From an uncultured Bryobacteraceae bacterium (GTDB lineage: Bacteria; Acidobacteriota; Terriglobia; Bryobacterales; Bryobacteraceae): DNA of 64,000 nt. How positions within the stretch are numbered: position 1 is the first letter of the stretch; every line of letters begins with the position of its first letter. Below the pieces are notes generated by a model. That model saw only the letters and a program-made list of their open reading frames with translations. It did not search any database and was not told the origin of the DNA. Positions 22,865 through 32,079 of the stretch are shown one piece after another. Both the position numbers and the translations under genes were made by a program. The stretch is from the NCBI GenBank assembly GCA_937920635.1, contig CAKZUE010000026.1, forward strand, positions 91,843 to 155,842, in the 5' to 3' direction.

Positions 22865-23911
22865 ATGCCGGATCACGGTTTCCGTGCCCGCCGAGACTGG
22901 GCAGCACTAAAAAGAAGACTGCGCGAACTGAAGATGATCGCCTGGGGTGCGGTCCACGTCGAGCACCCGGTGATGGCGCACATCGTCCCGATTCGCCGCT
23001 GCAACCTGTCGTGCGCCTACTGCAACGAGTACGACGACATCTCGCGTCCCGTCGATACCGAGGTGATGTTCGAGCGCATCGACACGCTGGGGCGGCTGGG
23101 CACATCGATCGTCACCATCAGCGGCGGCGAGCCATTGCTGCATCCTGATCTCGACCAGATCATCACCCGCATCCGCCGCAACGGCGCCATTGCCGGGCTG
23201 ATCACCAACGGCTACCTGCTCACCAGCGAGCGCATCGAGCGGCTGAACCGCGCCGGGCTCGACCACATGCAGATCTCCATCGACAACGTCATGCCCGACG
23301 ACGTGTCGAAGAAGAGCCTCAAAGTGCTCGACAGGAAGCTGCAACTGCTCGCCAAACACGCGCTGTTCCACGTGAACATCAACTCCGTGGTCGGCGGCGG
23401 CGTCCGCCACCCCGAGGATGCCCTCGTGATCGCGAAGAGAGCGATCGCGCTCGGGTTCAGCTCCACCATCGGCATCATTCACGATCACACCGGACAGCTG
23501 AAGCCGTTGAGCGACCGCGAGCGCGAGATCTACATCCAGGTGAAGTCGCTTGAAAAGCGCAACTACTCGCAGTTGAGTTTCTTCCAGGAGAACATCGCCA
23601 AAGGGCTGCCCAACCGCTGGCGCTGCCGCGCCGGCGCGCGTTACCTTTACATCTGCGAAGACGGCCTTGTCCACTACTGCTCCCAGCAGCGCGGCTATCC
23701 GGCCAAGCCCCTGGCCGAATATACGATGGACGACTTCCGCCGCGAGTACCTGTCAGAGAAGGATTGCGCGCCCCACTGCACCATCAGTTGCGTGCACTAC
23801 ACGTCTTACTTCGACTTCTGGCGCGCTCCCCAGACCCTGCCCGACCCTCGCCGGGTTCTGGAGACACAGTCTCAGCCGCCATTGGTGCAGATCACCGGAG
23901 CCGGGCGCTGA
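22865..23911 (+). CDS. Radical SAM protein with C-terminal cysteine cluster
   Basis: The 348-residue protein has the radical SAM motif CNLSCAYC (CxxxCxxC) near residue 46, followed by the ISGGEPLLHP SAM-binding loop, LITNGYLLT and MQISIDNV. Two further cysteine groups near the C-terminus (RCRAGARYLYICEDG...CSQQ and KDCAPHCTISC) suggest a SPASM-type auxiliary Fe-S domain. Such enzymes carry out radical-based modification or C-C chemistry, but no substrate can be named. It differs clearly from HpnH. The gene stands alone between a secreted-protein gene and the repeat island at 24 kb. Confidence 0.85.
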   Translation: MPDHGFRARRDWAALKRRLRELKMIAWGAVHVEHPVMAHIVPIRRCNLSCAYCNEYDDISRPVDTEVMFERIDTLGRLGTSIVTISGGEPLLHPDLDQIITRIRRNGAIAGLITNGYLLTSERIERLNRAGLDHMQISIDNVMPDDVSKKSLKVLDRKLQLLAKHALFHVNINSVVGGGVRHPEDALVIAKRAIALGFSSTIGIIHDHTGQLKPLSDREREIYIQVKSLEKRNYSQLSFFQENIAKGLPNRWRCRAGARYLYICEDGLVHYCSQQRGYPAKPLAEYTMDDFRREYLSEKDCAPHCTISCVHYTSYFDFWRAPQTLPDPRRVLETQSQPPLVQITGAGR

Positions 23912-24017
23912 CCGGGCCGCTTCGGGGACGCATCCACCCGCCTCGCACTCAACCTCTCTGGCGCGGAGCGGACCCTTTGCACAACGGACACTCCCGAAAA
24001 TCGCAAAACAAAACCTT

Positions 24018-24049
24018 GGGACGGTCCCGGCTGGGTGGGAGTTTTCCGT
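24018..24049 (+). repeat. REP-like dispersed repeat, degenerate copy B1
   Basis: A 32-base segment starting GGGACGGTCCCGG and ending TTTTCCGT aligns without gaps to the core-plus-tail of the copy at 24190, matching at about 25 of 32 positions. It is probably an older, diverged member of the same family. Confidence 0.5.
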
Positions 24050-24125
24050 GACTTGCACCGCGACGCAAGGGCGGTCGAGCGCTTGAAGAGAGCGGCCCCA
24101 GGTCACGAGGAAATAGAAATGGGGG

Positions 24126-24237
24126 AGAAATGGGGGACAGGCCCGCCCGGGCGTGAATTTTCCATCCTGCGCTCCGCTCGGAGAAATGGGGGACAGGCCC
24201 GCCCGGGCGCGAATTTTCCGTCCTGTGCTCCGCTCGG
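24126..24237 (+). repeat. Two tandem 56-base units with REP-like core (copies B2 and B3)
   Basis: Units 24126-24181 and 24182-24237 differ at only three positions by eye. Each begins AGAAATGGGGGACAGG, contains the shared 20-base core (at 24134 and 24190) with its CGCCCGGGCG palindrome, and ends with GCTCCGCTCGG. The near-identity suggests a recent local duplication. Confidence 0.85.
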
Positions 24238-24340
24238 GGGCGGCGGACAGCTCCCTCTCGCGCGTTCGGCGCTTCGGCGGCGGTTCCCGACAGCGCCTGC
24301 GGCCAGCTCGGTCGCGGTTCTTTTCCGGGCTGGGTTCAGG

Positions 24341-24374
24341 AAAAAAGGGGAATTGTGTTCCTGTCCCCTTTTTT
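24341..24374 (+). repeat. Palindromic REP-like unit, possible bidirectional terminator of hflX
   Basis: AAAAAAGGGGA (24341-24351) pairs with TCCCCTTTTTT (24364-24374) around a 12-base loop that includes GTGTTCCTG. All 34 bases are identical to the unit at 55014-55047. The A and T flanks mean either transcript would carry a stem followed by U residues, so it could end hflX transcription from the right and anything read from the left. Confidence 0.75.
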
Positions 24375-24380
24375 GACGCT

Positions 24381-24412
24381 TTATCCACAGGGATTTCCAC
24401 AGGCTGTGGAAA
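24381..24412. promoter_or_regulatory. Cluster of DnaA-box-like sequences
   Basis: TTATCCACA at 24381-24389 matches the consensus DnaA box exactly. It is followed by TTTCCACAG (24394-24402), one G, and CTGTGGAAA (24404-24412), a perfect nine-base inverted repeat whose arms resemble weaker DnaA boxes on both strands. The cluster abuts the hflX stop codon. dnaA, dnaN and other origin genes are not in the window, so this is not shown to be an origin; it may bind DnaA or serve as part of the hflX 3' end. Confidence 0.5.
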
Positions 24413-25711
24413 TCAGGCCCGGTAGGCGGCCAGCCGCGGCAGCAGCGACGTCGGCACGCGCGCCTCCACCTCGCAGACGTCTTCCCCGTACCGCTCGGCG
24501 ATCACTTTGCCGTATTCGTGCAACAGATGCACGACGCCCAGCTCGCCCATAGGCACGCGCAGCCGCACATCGGCCAGCGGATCGTCGGGCAGGCAGCGGT
24601 CGATGGTTTCCAGCAACAGCCCGATGCCGTCACCTGTGGCCGCGGAGACAACCACGGCGGGCGCGCCGCCGGCTTCACCGGACAGCCGGCGCGCGAGCGA
24701 TTCGCCGTCGATGCCGCAGCGGCCGAGCAGGTCGGCTTTGTTCAGCACCAGCACCTGCGGCGTGTCGAGGGCGCCGATCTCGCCGAGCACCTGGCGCACG
24801 TGCGAGCAGTATTCGGCCGCCGCGGGCGACGAGGCATCCACCACGTGCAGCAGCAGCGACGCCTCGGTCACCTCTTCCAGGGTGGCGCGGAACGCTTCGA
24901 CCAGCGTGGTGGGCAGTTGGCGGATGAAGCCCACCGTGTCCGACAGCAGCACGCGGCGGTTGGAAGGCAGCACCAACTGCCGCACCGTCGGGTCGAGCGT
25001 GGCGAACAGGCGCGCGTCGGCTGTCACCGAAGCGCCGCACAGCCGGTTGAACAGCGTGCTCTTGCCGGCGTTGGTGTATCCGGCCAGCGCCACCGTGGCC
25101 AGCGGCACCGCCTGCCGCAGCCGCCGCTGCGTGGCGCGGGAGCGGCGCACGCTCTCCAGGTCTTGCCGGATTTTCTTGATGCGCGCCCGGATTCTGCGGC
25201 GGTCCGTCTCGAGCTTGGTTTCGCCAGGACCGCGCGTGCCGATGCCGCCTCCCAGCCGGCTCAGCGCGACGCCTCTTCCCGTAAGCCGCGGCAGCAGATA
25301 GCCGAGCTGCGCGAGTTCCACCTGCAACTGCCCTTCGCGGGTGCGGGCGCGCCGCGCGAAAATGTCGAGGATCAGCTGGGTGCGGTCGAGCACCTTGACG
25401 CCGAGGCGGTTCTCCAGATTGCGCTGCATCGTGCCGGAGAGTTCGTGGTCGAAGATGACCAGATCGGCGGAGAGCGCTTGCGCGAGCGAACGGATCTCTT
25501 CGGCCTTGCCGGAGCCGACCAGGGTAGCGGCGTCCAGCGCGAGGCGCGCCTGAAGGATCTTTTCCACCACCACGGCGCCCGCGCTTTCGGCCAGCGCCGC
25601 CAGCTCTTCCAGCGATTCGGCGGCGGAAAAGCCCTCCGTCCTTTCTTTGGCCGTTTCCACGGCCACGACAATGGCGCGTTCGGGCGCGGGCAGAGGGCTC
25701 AGCGGCGTCAC
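24413..25711 (-). CDS. hflX: Ribosome-associated GTPase HflX
   Basis: The 432-residue GTPase binds the ribosome and in other bacteria helps split stalled ribosomes. It has the N-terminal HflX domain ([44 protein letters not shown]) and the G domain with GYTNAGKST (G1, about residue 213), DTVGF (G3) and NKAD (G4). The apparent start is a GTG at 25709-25711 whose GTGA overlaps the hfq stop. The AGGAGG sits only one base before that GTG, an unusually short spacing, so initiation may really occur a few codons further in or be coupled to hfq. The hfq-hflX order is conserved widely. Confidence 0.94.
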   Translation of the reverse strand: MTPLSPLPAPERAIVVAVETAKERTEGFSAAESLEELAALAESAGAVVVEKILQARLALDAATLVGSGKAEEIRSLAQALSADLVIFDHELSGTMQRNLENRLGVKVLDRTQLILDIFARRARTREGQLQVELAQLGYLLPRLTGRGVALSRLGGGIGTRGPGETKLETDRRRIRARIKKIRQDLESVRRSRATQRRLRQAVPLATVALAGYTNAGKSTLFNRLCGASVTADARLFATLDPTVRQLVLPSNRRVLLSDTVGFIRQLPTTLVEAFRATLEEVTEASLLLHVVDASSPAAAEYCSHVRQVLGEIGALDTPQVLVLNKADLLGRCGIDGESLARRLSGEAGGAPAVVVSAATGDGIGLLLETIDRCLPDDPLADVRLRVPMGELGVVHLLHEYGKVIAERYGEDVCEVEARVPTSLLPRLAAYRA

Positions 25712-26049
25712 ACCTCCTGCGCCTCGGCAGCGGCGGGCTGTCCGGGCGCGCCGGCCGCGGCGTGCGCGCCAGGGACGGGGGCGGAGGCGTGCGAGGGCTT
25801 CGTCACCACCACGGTGGAGATGGCGTGCTTGAAGATGAGCTGCTCCTGGTTGTTCGTCTCAAGCACCACGGAATACTTGTCGAAGCTCTTGATGCGGCCG
25901 GAGAGTTTCACTCCGCTCATCAGGTAAATCGTCAGGAGAATTTTCTCTTTTCTGGCGTTATTCAGGAACGCTTCCTGAATATTTTGCGCCTGCTTTTCGG
26001 CGCCGGCGCGCCGCGGCGCCATCGGGGCTTTTCTTGTTTCGTCCATCAT
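25708..26049 (-). CDS. hfq: RNA chaperone Hfq
   Basis: The 113-residue protein contains the Sm1 motif region ([40 protein letters not shown]) and the Sm2 block [10 protein letters not shown] (family form YKHAIST). It forms a hexameric ring that pairs small RNAs with mRNAs. An Ala/Pro-rich tail of about 30 residues follows the Sm core. The first of two adjacent ATGs (26047-26049) was chosen because GGAGGGG lies nine bases upstream; longer frames reach into the 5' leader. It is coupled to hflX by a 4-base overlap. Confidence 0.95.
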   Translation of the reverse strand: MMDETRKAPMAPRRAGAEKQAQNIQEAFLNNARKEKILLTIYLMSGVKLSGRIKSFDKYSVVLETNNQEQLIFKHAISTVVVTKPSHASAPVPGAHAAAGAPGQPAAAEAQEV

Positions 26050-26251
26050 ATTTGCGCCCCTCCTTCCCTCAATCAGTTCCCCGCTGCAAGCGGGCTTCCA
26101 GGCACACAGACCAGCCGCCGCCACCGGTTCCTTTGGCAGACCTATGGCTCCCGGCCCCCGGCGCAGCGCCTCCTCAGGCCCCGCCGGGCTGCATTGAGTG
26201 TAATCGGAAAACTCGAACAGGCGCAAGGGATGCGCACGGCGCGGCAGGCCG

Positions 26252-27169
26252 GTGCGCTACATTCATCTTGGAGTGGTCAAGGCAGAAACACAAGGAGCGC
26301 GCATTGCCATCGCCAGCATGGCCATCAGCGGCGCTCTGGCCGTGGCCAAACTGATCACGGGCTGGCTGGCCGGCTCGGCTTCCGTAGTCGCCGACGGCGT
26401 GGAAAGCGCCGGCGACGTGCTGACCTCGGGCATCGTCCTGCTCGGCCTGACCGTGGCGGCGCGGCCTCCGGACAAGAACCACCCGTACGGCCACGGGCGG
26501 TTCGAGACGCTTACCGGCCTCGTCACCGGCCTCGGACTCGCTCTGGTGGGCGCGGGCATCATCTGGAAATCGCTTCAGGACATCAGCCTGCGCCACTCGC
26601 CGCCCGCTGCTTACGCGATGATTCCCGTCGCCGCCTCGGTGGCGCTCAAGGCCATGATGGCCGCGCTCAAGCTGCGCGTCGGCCGCCGCATCCGCAGCGC
26701 GGCGCTGGTGGCCGACGCCTGGAACGACACGGTGGACATCCTCTCCGGAACGGTGGCGCTGCTGGCCGTCGGCCTCGCGCTCTACGATCCGGAGCGGTTC
26801 ATCGCCGCCGACCATTACGGCGGCGCGGTCATCGGCTGCATCGTGATCCTGCTCGGCCTGCGCGTGGCCCATGAAACCTCGATGACGCTCATGGACACGA
26901 TGCCCGACGAGGAGATGATGGCCAGCATCCGCGCCTCAGCGCTGAAAGTCCCCGGCGCGCTGGACGTCGAGAAGTGTTACGCCCGCAAGACCGGGCTGCG
27001 CTACCACGTCGACCTCCATCTGGAGGTCGATCCCGATCTGACTGTGCGCCGCAGCCACGCCATCGCCGAGGAGGTCCGCAACTGCGTCAAGCGGGATCTG
27101 GCCTGGGTCGAAGACGTGCTCGTCCATGTCGAGCCGTATGGAGAGAGGGCCTTCCATGGAGAATCCTGA
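26252..27169 (+). CDS. Cation diffusion facilitator (CDF) family metal transporter
   Basis: The 305-residue inner-membrane protein has about six hydrophobic segments in the first 210 residues and a C-terminal cytoplasmic ferredoxin-like domain ([20 protein letters not shown] ... [19 protein letters not shown]). CDF hallmarks are ADGVESAGD in helix 2 and the metal-site-like DAWNDTVD in helix 5, with HPYGHGRFE after helix 2. Such proteins exchange Zn, Fe, Co or Mn for protons; the metal is not predictable. Start is a GTG at 26252. Its end overlaps the polX start by 14 bases. Confidence 0.92.
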   Translation: MRYIHLGVVKAETQGARIAIASMAISGALAVAKLITGWLAGSASVVADGVESAGDVLTSGIVLLGLTVAARPPDKNHPYGHGRFETLTGLVTGLGLALVGAGIIWKSLQDISLRHSPPAAYAMIPVAASVALKAMMAALKLRVGRRIRSAALVADAWNDTVDILSGTVALLAVGLALYDPERFIAADHYGGAVIGCIVILLGLRVAHETSMTLMDTMPDEEMMASIRASALKVPGALDVEKCYARKTGLRYHVDLHLEVDPDLTVRRSHAIAEEVRNCVKRDLAWVEDVLVHVEPYGERAFHGES

Positions 27170-28850
27170 ATTCGCGCGGCTGCTCAGCGAGACCGCCGAC
27201 CTGATGGAGATCGCCGGCGAGGATCCGTTCCGCATCCGCAGCTACCGCAACGCCGCCGCCGCCATTGAGAACCTGCCGGAGCGAATCGACGACATCCTGC
27301 GCGACCCGGCGCGCGAGGTGACCGCGATTCCCGGCATTGGAAAGGGCATCGCCGCGGCGCTGCGCGAAATCGCCGAGCGCGGCAGCTTCGCGCGCCGCGA
27401 CGAGATGCTGGCCCAGTATCCGCCCACTGCGCTCGAGCTGCTGCGCATTCCCGGCGTCGGTCCGAAGACCGTGCGCGCGCTGTGGGAGCACTACCGGGTG
27501 AGCACGCTGGAGGATCTGGCGCGCCTGTGCGAGGAGCAGAAGATCCGCGAGCTGAAGGGCATGGGCCCGAAGATGGAGCAGAAGATCCTGGCCGGCATCG
27601 CGCACTACCGGCAGGTGGCCGGGCGCTTTCTGCTCAGCCATGCCGCGGCCGCGGCGGCGGAACTGGCGCCCGTTGTGAATGGCACGCCCGCCGGCAGCCT
27701 GCGGCGCGGCAAAGACACGGTGGGCGATCTCGACATTCTCAGCACGGACCCCGGCGCCATCCAGCGGTTTCTCGCCCATCCGTCCGTCCATGACGTGCTC
27801 GCTCACGGCGAGACCAAGGCCAGCGCGCGCTTCGGAAGCGAAGGATTGCAGGTGGACGTGCGCGTGGTGGCGCCGGAAAGCTTCGGCGCGGCGCTGCAAT
27901 ACTTCACCGGCAGCAAGGAGCACAACGTCGCGCTGCGCCAGCGGGCGCTCAAGATGGGCTTCACGCTCAACGAATACGGCCTGTTCACGCTCGAGGGCGA
28001 GCGGCGCGCGGCCGGCGAAACCGAAGAGGGCATCTACGAGGCGCTCGGCCTCGCCTTCATTCCGCCCGAACTGCGCGAGAACCAGGGCGAGATCGACGCC
28101 GCCGAACGCCGCGCGCTGCCCGCTTTGATCGAACCGGGCGACCTGCGCGGCGACCTGCACATGCACACGCGCGAAAGCGACGGCCGGGCCACGATGGAAG
28201 AGATGGCCGCCGCCGCCCGCAGGCGCGGCTACTCCTACATCGCCATCACCGATCACTCCAAGGCTTTGGCCATGGCCAACGGGCTGGACGAGAAGCGCGC
28301 CGTGGCCTTTGCCGCCGAGGCGCGCCGCTTCAACCAGAGCGGCGCGGGCATCCATGTCTTCGCCGGGCTCGAGTGCGACATCCTGCGCGATGGGCGCATG
28401 GATCTGGCCGAGGACGCGCTGGCCGAGCTCGACTTCGTCGTGGCCAGCGTCCACTCTTACATGAACATCGAGCCGCGGGAGATGACGGACCGGCTGCTGC
28501 GCGCCATGGAATGCCGCGCCGTCAAGGCGCTCGGCCATCCCACGGGCCGCGTGCTGCTGCACCGCGACGCGTATCACTACGAGTTCGAGACCGTGGCGCG
28601 CGAGGCCGCCCGGCGCGGCGTCTGGCTCGAGATCAACTCGAGCCCCGAGCGGCTGGACCTGCACGCGTCGCTCATCCGCCGGGCGCGCGAGCTGGGCTGC
28701 CGGTTCGTGATTTCCACCGATGCGCACCATCCGAAGCACCTGGCCAACATCGGCTTCGGGGTGCGGATGGCGCGGCGCGGCTGGCTCACCGCCGCCGACG
28801 TGGTCAACACGCTGCCGCTCGGCGAGTTCCGCGCGGCGCTGGGAAGATAA
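27156..28850 (+). CDS. polX: PolX-type DNA polymerase/3'-5' exonuclease
   Basis: The 564-residue repair enzyme has helix-hairpin-helix repeats ([36 protein letters not shown]), the family X palm with catalytic aspartates in GDLDIL (about 190), and a C-terminal PHP nuclease domain. The PHP metal motifs are [40 protein letters not shown] and [10 protein letters not shown], all intact. It acts in base-excision-type gap filling. The ATG at 27156 follows GGAGAG at a good distance. Length matches the family (about 570). Confidence 0.94.
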   Translation: MENPEFARLLSETADLMEIAGEDPFRIRSYRNAAAAIENLPERIDDILRDPAREVTAIPGIGKGIAAALREIAERGSFARRDEMLAQYPPTALELLRIPGVGPKTVRALWEHYRVSTLEDLARLCEEQKIRELKGMGPKMEQKILAGIAHYRQVAGRFLLSHAAAAAAELAPVVNGTPAGSLRRGKDTVGDLDILSTDPGAIQRFLAHPSVHDVLAHGETKASARFGSEGLQVDVRVVAPESFGAALQYFTGSKEHNVALRQRALKMGFTLNEYGLFTLEGERRAAGETEEGIYEALGLAFIPPELRENQGEIDAAERRALPALIEPGDLRGDLHMHTRESDGRATMEEMAAAARRRGYSYIAITDHSKALAMANGLDEKRAVAFAAEARRFNQSGAGIHVFAGLECDILRDGRMDLAEDALAELDFVVASVHSYMNIEPREMTDRLLRAMECRAVKALGHPTGRVLLHRDAYHYEFETVAREAARRGVWLEINSSPERLDLHASLIRRARELGCRFVISTDAHHPKHLANIGFGVRMARRGWLTAADVVNTLPLGEFRAALGR

Positions 28851-28855
28851 AACAA

Positions 28856-29407
28856 ATGCCGATGAAACTGATTTCTTCTGAAGAACTGCTGAGCACCCCC
28901 ATCTTCCGCGTCACCCTGGATCACGCCGTCGATCCCGGCGGATTCGAGATCCGGCGCGCCATCGTGCGCCACCGCGGCAGCGCGGTGATGATGGCGGTGG
29001 ACACGCGCCGCCGCGTGCTGCTGGTGCGCCAGTACCGGCTGCCCGCGCGCGCCTACCTGTGGGAGCTGCCCGCGGGCAGGATCGACGAGGGCGAGACGCC
29101 GCTGAAAGCCGCCCGGCGGGAGCTGCGCGAAGAGACCGGCTGCACGGCGCGGCGCTGGAAAAAGCTGGCCGAGTTCTTCCCCAGCCCCGGCTACGTCGAG
29201 GAGAAGATGACGATCTATCTAGCGGAGGATCTGCGCCAGGGCGAGCCGCAGCCGATGGAGGACGAGCGCATCGAAACCGGCTGGTTCACTCTGCGCGAAA
29301 TGGGCGGCATGATTGCCAGCGGCGAGATCCGCGACGCCAAGACGATGATCGGCTGGGCGATGCTGAAATGCCGCCCGCCTCAGCCGCGCGGCAGCCGCGC
29401 ACAGTAA
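28856..29407 (+). CDS. Nudix hydrolase, ADP-ribose pyrophosphatase-like
   Basis: The 183-residue protein has a full Nudix box (G-RIDEG-E-TPLKAAR-RELREETG, from about residue 80) with the REXXEE metal-binding core. The preceding VRQYRLPARAYLWELPAG is the ADP-ribose pyrophosphatase-type lead-in, and the downstream PSPGYVEEKMTIYLA fits the same group, so hydrolysis of ADP-ribose or a similar nucleoside-diphosphate sugar is likely. It begins 5 bases after polX. Its last 28 bases overlap the convergent rdgB gene. Confidence 0.9.
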   Translation: MPMKLISSEELLSTPIFRVTLDHAVDPGGFEIRRAIVRHRGSAVMMAVDTRRRVLLVRQYRLPARAYLWELPAGRIDEGETPLKAARRELREETGCTARRWKKLAEFFPSPGYVEEKMTIYLAEDLRQGEPQPMEDERIETGWFTLREMGGMIASGEIRDAKTMIGWAMLKCRPPQPRGSRAQ

Positions 29408-29976
29408 TCGAACAGCCTGCGCAAGGCTTCGCCCCGGTGCGAGACGCGCATTTTCGTATCGGGGTCGAGCTCGGCGAAGGTCAGCCCGAGCGGCTCGTAA
29501 TAGAACAACGGATCGTAGCCGAAGCCGCCCGCGCCGCGCGGCGCATCCAGAATGACGCCTTCCGCCGAGCCGCGAAACGTGGCGATGAGTTGGCCTTTCC
29601 TCGCCAGCGCGATGACGCAGACAAAGCGGGCGCGGCGGTCCGGGCTGCCCGCGAGCCGTTCGAGCAGCAGGCGGTTGTTGGCCTCGTCCGTGCCTTCCGG
29701 GCTGTAACGGGCCGAGCGCACGCCCGGGGCGCCGCCGAGCGCGTCCACTTCGAGGCCCGAATCGTCGGCGAACAGAAAATCCTCGCAATATGCCGAATAA
29801 TACAGGGCCTTTTTGACGGCATTTTCTTCAAAATCCGCCCCGTCTTCTTCGCAGGGAGGCAGCGCGGAAACATTGTCAAGCGGGCGGATATCGGCCCATT
29901 CGCAGCCCAGCGCGGCGGCCGCGAGGCGGAACTCGGCCAGCTTGCCCGCGTTGCTTGTGGCGCAGCGCAGGATCAT
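29380..29976 (-). CDS. rdgB: XTP/dITP diphosphatase (RdgB/HAM1)
   Basis: The 198-residue house-cleaning enzyme hydrolyses inosine, xanthosine and other non-canonical purine triphosphates to monophosphates. Family motifs are the N-terminal [24 protein letters not shown] with the metal-binding aspartates, [25 protein letters not shown] and the closing [10 protein letters not shown]. Length is typical. The start overlaps the rph stop (ATGA), so the two form an operon, a common pairing. Confidence 0.95.
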   Translation of the reverse strand: MILRCATSNAGKLAEFRLAAAALGCEWADIRPLDNVSALPPCEEDGADFEENAVKKALYYSAYCEDFLFADDSGLEVDALGGAPGVRSARYSPEGTDEANNRLLLERLAGSPDRRARFVCVIALARKGQLIATFRGSAEGVILDAPRGAGGFGYDPLFYYEPLGLTFAELDPDTKMRVSHRGEALRRLFDYCARLPRG

Positions 29977-30692
29977 TTGCGCCCGAGCGCCTCCCGCTGC
30001 GCTTCAAACAGCGAGCCGATGCCCGCGCGCGCCAGCGCGAGCATCTCCGCCAGCCGGGCGTCGCCGAAGGCCGCTTTTTCCGCCGTGGCCTGCAACTCGA
30101 CGAACTCGCCTTCGGAGGTCATCACCACGTTCATGTCGACTTCGGCCTGCGAGTCCTCTTCGTAGCAGAGGTCGAGAAGCGTCTCGCCGCCGACGATGCC
30201 GGCGCTGGCCGCGGCCACCAGGCACTTGAGCGGCGGGCGCGGGAAGACGCCGAAGGGTTCCATGCGGTTGAAGGCCAGCGCCATGGCCACGCAGCCGCCG
30301 GTGACCGAAGCCGTGCGCGTGCCGCCATCGGCCTGGAGCACGTCGCAGTCGACGATCACGGTGCGTTCGCCAAGCGCCTCCATGTCCACCACCGCACGCA
30401 GCGAGCGGCCGATCAGGCGCTGGATCTCCTGCGTGCGGCCGCTGGGCCGGCCCTTGTTGATTTCGCGCGGCGTGCGCTGGGCGGTGGCGCGCGGCAGCAT
30501 GGCGTACTCGGCGGTGACCCATCCGCGGCCCGTGTTGCGCAGGAACGACGGCACGCCGTCCTCGATGGTGGCCGCGCACAGCACGCGGGTGTGGCCGATC
30601 TCGATCAGGCACGATCCTTCGGCGGTGAGCAGGAAATCGGGCTGGATGCGCACGGGGCGCAGTTGGTCCGGGCGGCGGTTGTCAGGGCGCAT
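29973..30692 (-). CDS. rph: Ribonuclease PH
   Basis: The 239-residue phosphorolytic exoribonuclease trims the 3' ends of tRNA precursors. Family segments are [14 protein letters not shown] at the N-terminus, [38 protein letters not shown], the phosphate-site region [21 protein letters not shown], and [18 protein letters not shown]. Length is standard. It is coupled to rdgB downstream and preceded by a small membrane-protein gene 6 bases upstream. Confidence 0.96.
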   Translation of the reverse strand: MRPDNRRPDQLRPVRIQPDFLLTAEGSCLIEIGHTRVLCAATIEDGVPSFLRNTGRGWVTAEYAMLPRATAQRTPREINKGRPSGRTQEIQRLIGRSLRAVVDMEALGERTVIVDCDVLQADGGTRTASVTGGCVAMALAFNRMEPFGVFPRPPLKCLVAAASAGIVGGETLLDLCYEEDSQAEVDMNVVMTSEGEFVELQATAEKAAFGDARLAEMLALARAGIGSLFEAQREALGRK

Positions 30693-30698
30693 GGAGTC

Positions 30699-30854
30699 TC
30701 AGGAGGCCGATTGGGCGGAGTAAATGAAGCCGTAGTACAGCACGATGGCCAGCAGGATAAAGACGATGACCAGCAGCACCAGGCAGCCGACCGCGCCCGG
30801 ATTCTGCGGGCCGCGCCGCGCTTTCTTGTCCCGCGCCGGCTTGATCTTGGCCAT
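30699..30854 (-). CDS. Small single-span membrane protein, unknown function
   Basis: The 51-residue protein has a strongly basic N-terminus (MAKIKPARDKKARRGPQNPG) and one transmembrane helix (VGCLVLLVIVFILLAIVLYYGFIY). It lies 6 bases before rph on the same strand, so it is probably the first gene of the rph-rdgB operon. The clear charge pattern and position support a real gene, although the ribosome-binding site is weak and no family was recognised. Confidence 0.55.
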   Translation of the reverse strand: MAKIKPARDKKARRGPQNPGAVGCLVLLVIVFILLAIVLYYGFIYSAQSAS

Positions 30855-30910
30855 ACGGGCACTATCGTAGCATCCGGGGCGTGGAACGCATTGATACGAT
30901 ATCCACCGTG

Positions 30911-31978
30911 ATGCGCTTCCGCCGCCGTGATCTTTTCCTGGCCCCTCTGGCCGGCCTGGCCGGCCGGTTAAAAGCGCAGCAGCCAAAGCTGCGGCTCGGC
31001 TACGACACCTACTCGCTGCGCGCGTGGGGCATGAAGGCGCTCGATCACCTCGAGTTCGCCGCCCGCCACGGCTGCACGGCCCTGCAAATCTCCTCGCTCG
31101 GCGATTTCGAATCGCTCGACGCGGCGCATCTGGCCAAGGTGAAGGCGCGCGCGGAAGAGCTGGGCCTCCTGCTCGACGCGGGCACCGGCTGCATCTGCCC
31201 GTCGGCGCGGGCGTGGCGCAACCGCCAGGAAACTCCCGAGGAGCATCTGCGACGCGCGCTGCGCGTGGCCCACGCCATCGGAGCGCGCTCGCTGCGCTGC
31301 TATCTGGGCGACTTCGAGGACCGGCTCCACCCCAACGGGATTGAGTACCACATGGAGAACACGGTCCGCATGCTGAAGGCGGTGCGCGAGGCGGCGCTGG
31401 AGGCGGGCGTCAAGATCGCGCTCGAAAACCACGCGGGCGACATGCAGGCGTGGGAGTGCCGGCAGGTGATCCTGGCGGCGGGCACGGACGCCGTGGGCGC
31501 GTGCCTCGACACGGGCAATCCCATCTGGTGCGTGGAGCATCCCGAGGTGACGCTGGAAGTGCTGGGCCCGGTGGCGGTGACGACGCATGTGCGCGACACG
31601 GCGATTTTCCCGCACCCGCGCGGCTGCGCGGCGCACTGGACGGCGCCGGGGGACGGGTCGATCGACATGGCGCGTCTGGCGGAGTTGCAGAAGCGGATCT
31701 GCCCCGGCGCGCCGCTGCATCTGGAGATCATCACCGGGCGGCCGCCGCGGATCGTGCCGTTCTTCGAAGAATCGTTCTGGAAGGCGCTTCCGAAGGCGCG
31801 GGCGGGCGAGTTTGCACGGTTCCTCGAGCTGGTGAAGAGCGGCTCGCCGCTGATGAAGCCGATGGTGATGGAGGACGCGCCCGGCGTGGACGTGCCCGAA
31901 TACAAGGCGGCGCTCAAGAAGCAGCAGTGGCTGGATCTGGAGCGGAGCCTCGAGTACGCGCAAAAGCGCATGATCTGA
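30911..31978 (+). CDS. Sugar phosphate isomerase/epimerase-like TIM-barrel protein with Tat-like leader
   Basis: The 355-residue protein starts with a basic, twin-arginine-like leader (MRFRRRDLFLAPLAGLAGRLKAQ), pointing to export. The TIM barrel shows LGYDTYSLRAWG, CTALQISSLGDFESL, VKIALENHAGDM with a conserved glutamate, ACLDTGNPIWC, VTTHVRDT and LHLEIITG, the metal-centred pattern of xylose-isomerase-like epimerases. The substrate is unknown. The ATG at 30911 was chosen over a GTG at 30881 because it gives the leader. It is the second protein of this type in the window (see 17.0 kb). Confidence 0.78.
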   Translation: MRFRRRDLFLAPLAGLAGRLKAQQPKLRLGYDTYSLRAWGMKALDHLEFAARHGCTALQISSLGDFESLDAAHLAKVKARAEELGLLLDAGTGCICPSARAWRNRQETPEEHLRRALRVAHAIGARSLRCYLGDFEDRLHPNGIEYHMENTVRMLKAVREAALEAGVKIALENHAGDMQAWECRQVILAAGTDAVGACLDTGNPIWCVEHPEVTLEVLGPVAVTTHVRDTAIFPHPRGCAAHWTAPGDGSIDMARLAELQKRICPGAPLHLEIITGRPPRIVPFFEESFWKALPKARAGEFARFLELVKSGSPLMKPMVMEDAPGVDVPEYKAALKKQQWLDLERSLEYAQKRMI

Positions 31979-32079
31979 GGCGGGCGCACTGCGGCGGCCG
32001 CACGGCTGGCGCCGTGGCGTGACTTTCTCTTCCCGCAGCAGTGTTTGTGGCATCTTGATAAGGCGGGAGTACAGATTTC

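Larger units (their letters stand above)
23912..24412. other. 501-base repeat island between a radical SAM gene and hflX
   Basis: There is no gene. The stretch holds a degenerate repeat copy (24018-24050), two near-identical 56-base tandem units (24126-24237), a palindromic REP-like unit identical to one at 55.0 kb (24341-24374), and DnaA-box-like sequences (24381-24412). Short open frames across it change frame from unit to unit and look spurious. Confidence 0.75.

Noticed and set aside
22865..23911. Hopanoid enzyme HpnH
   Set aside because: It shares only the general radical SAM pattern; the N-terminal and C-terminal cysteine layout differs and no hopanoid genes are near.
24126..24237. CRISPR-like tandem repeats
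   Set aside because: Only two adjacent 56-base units without spacers and no cas genes; they fit a local duplication of a REP-like unit.
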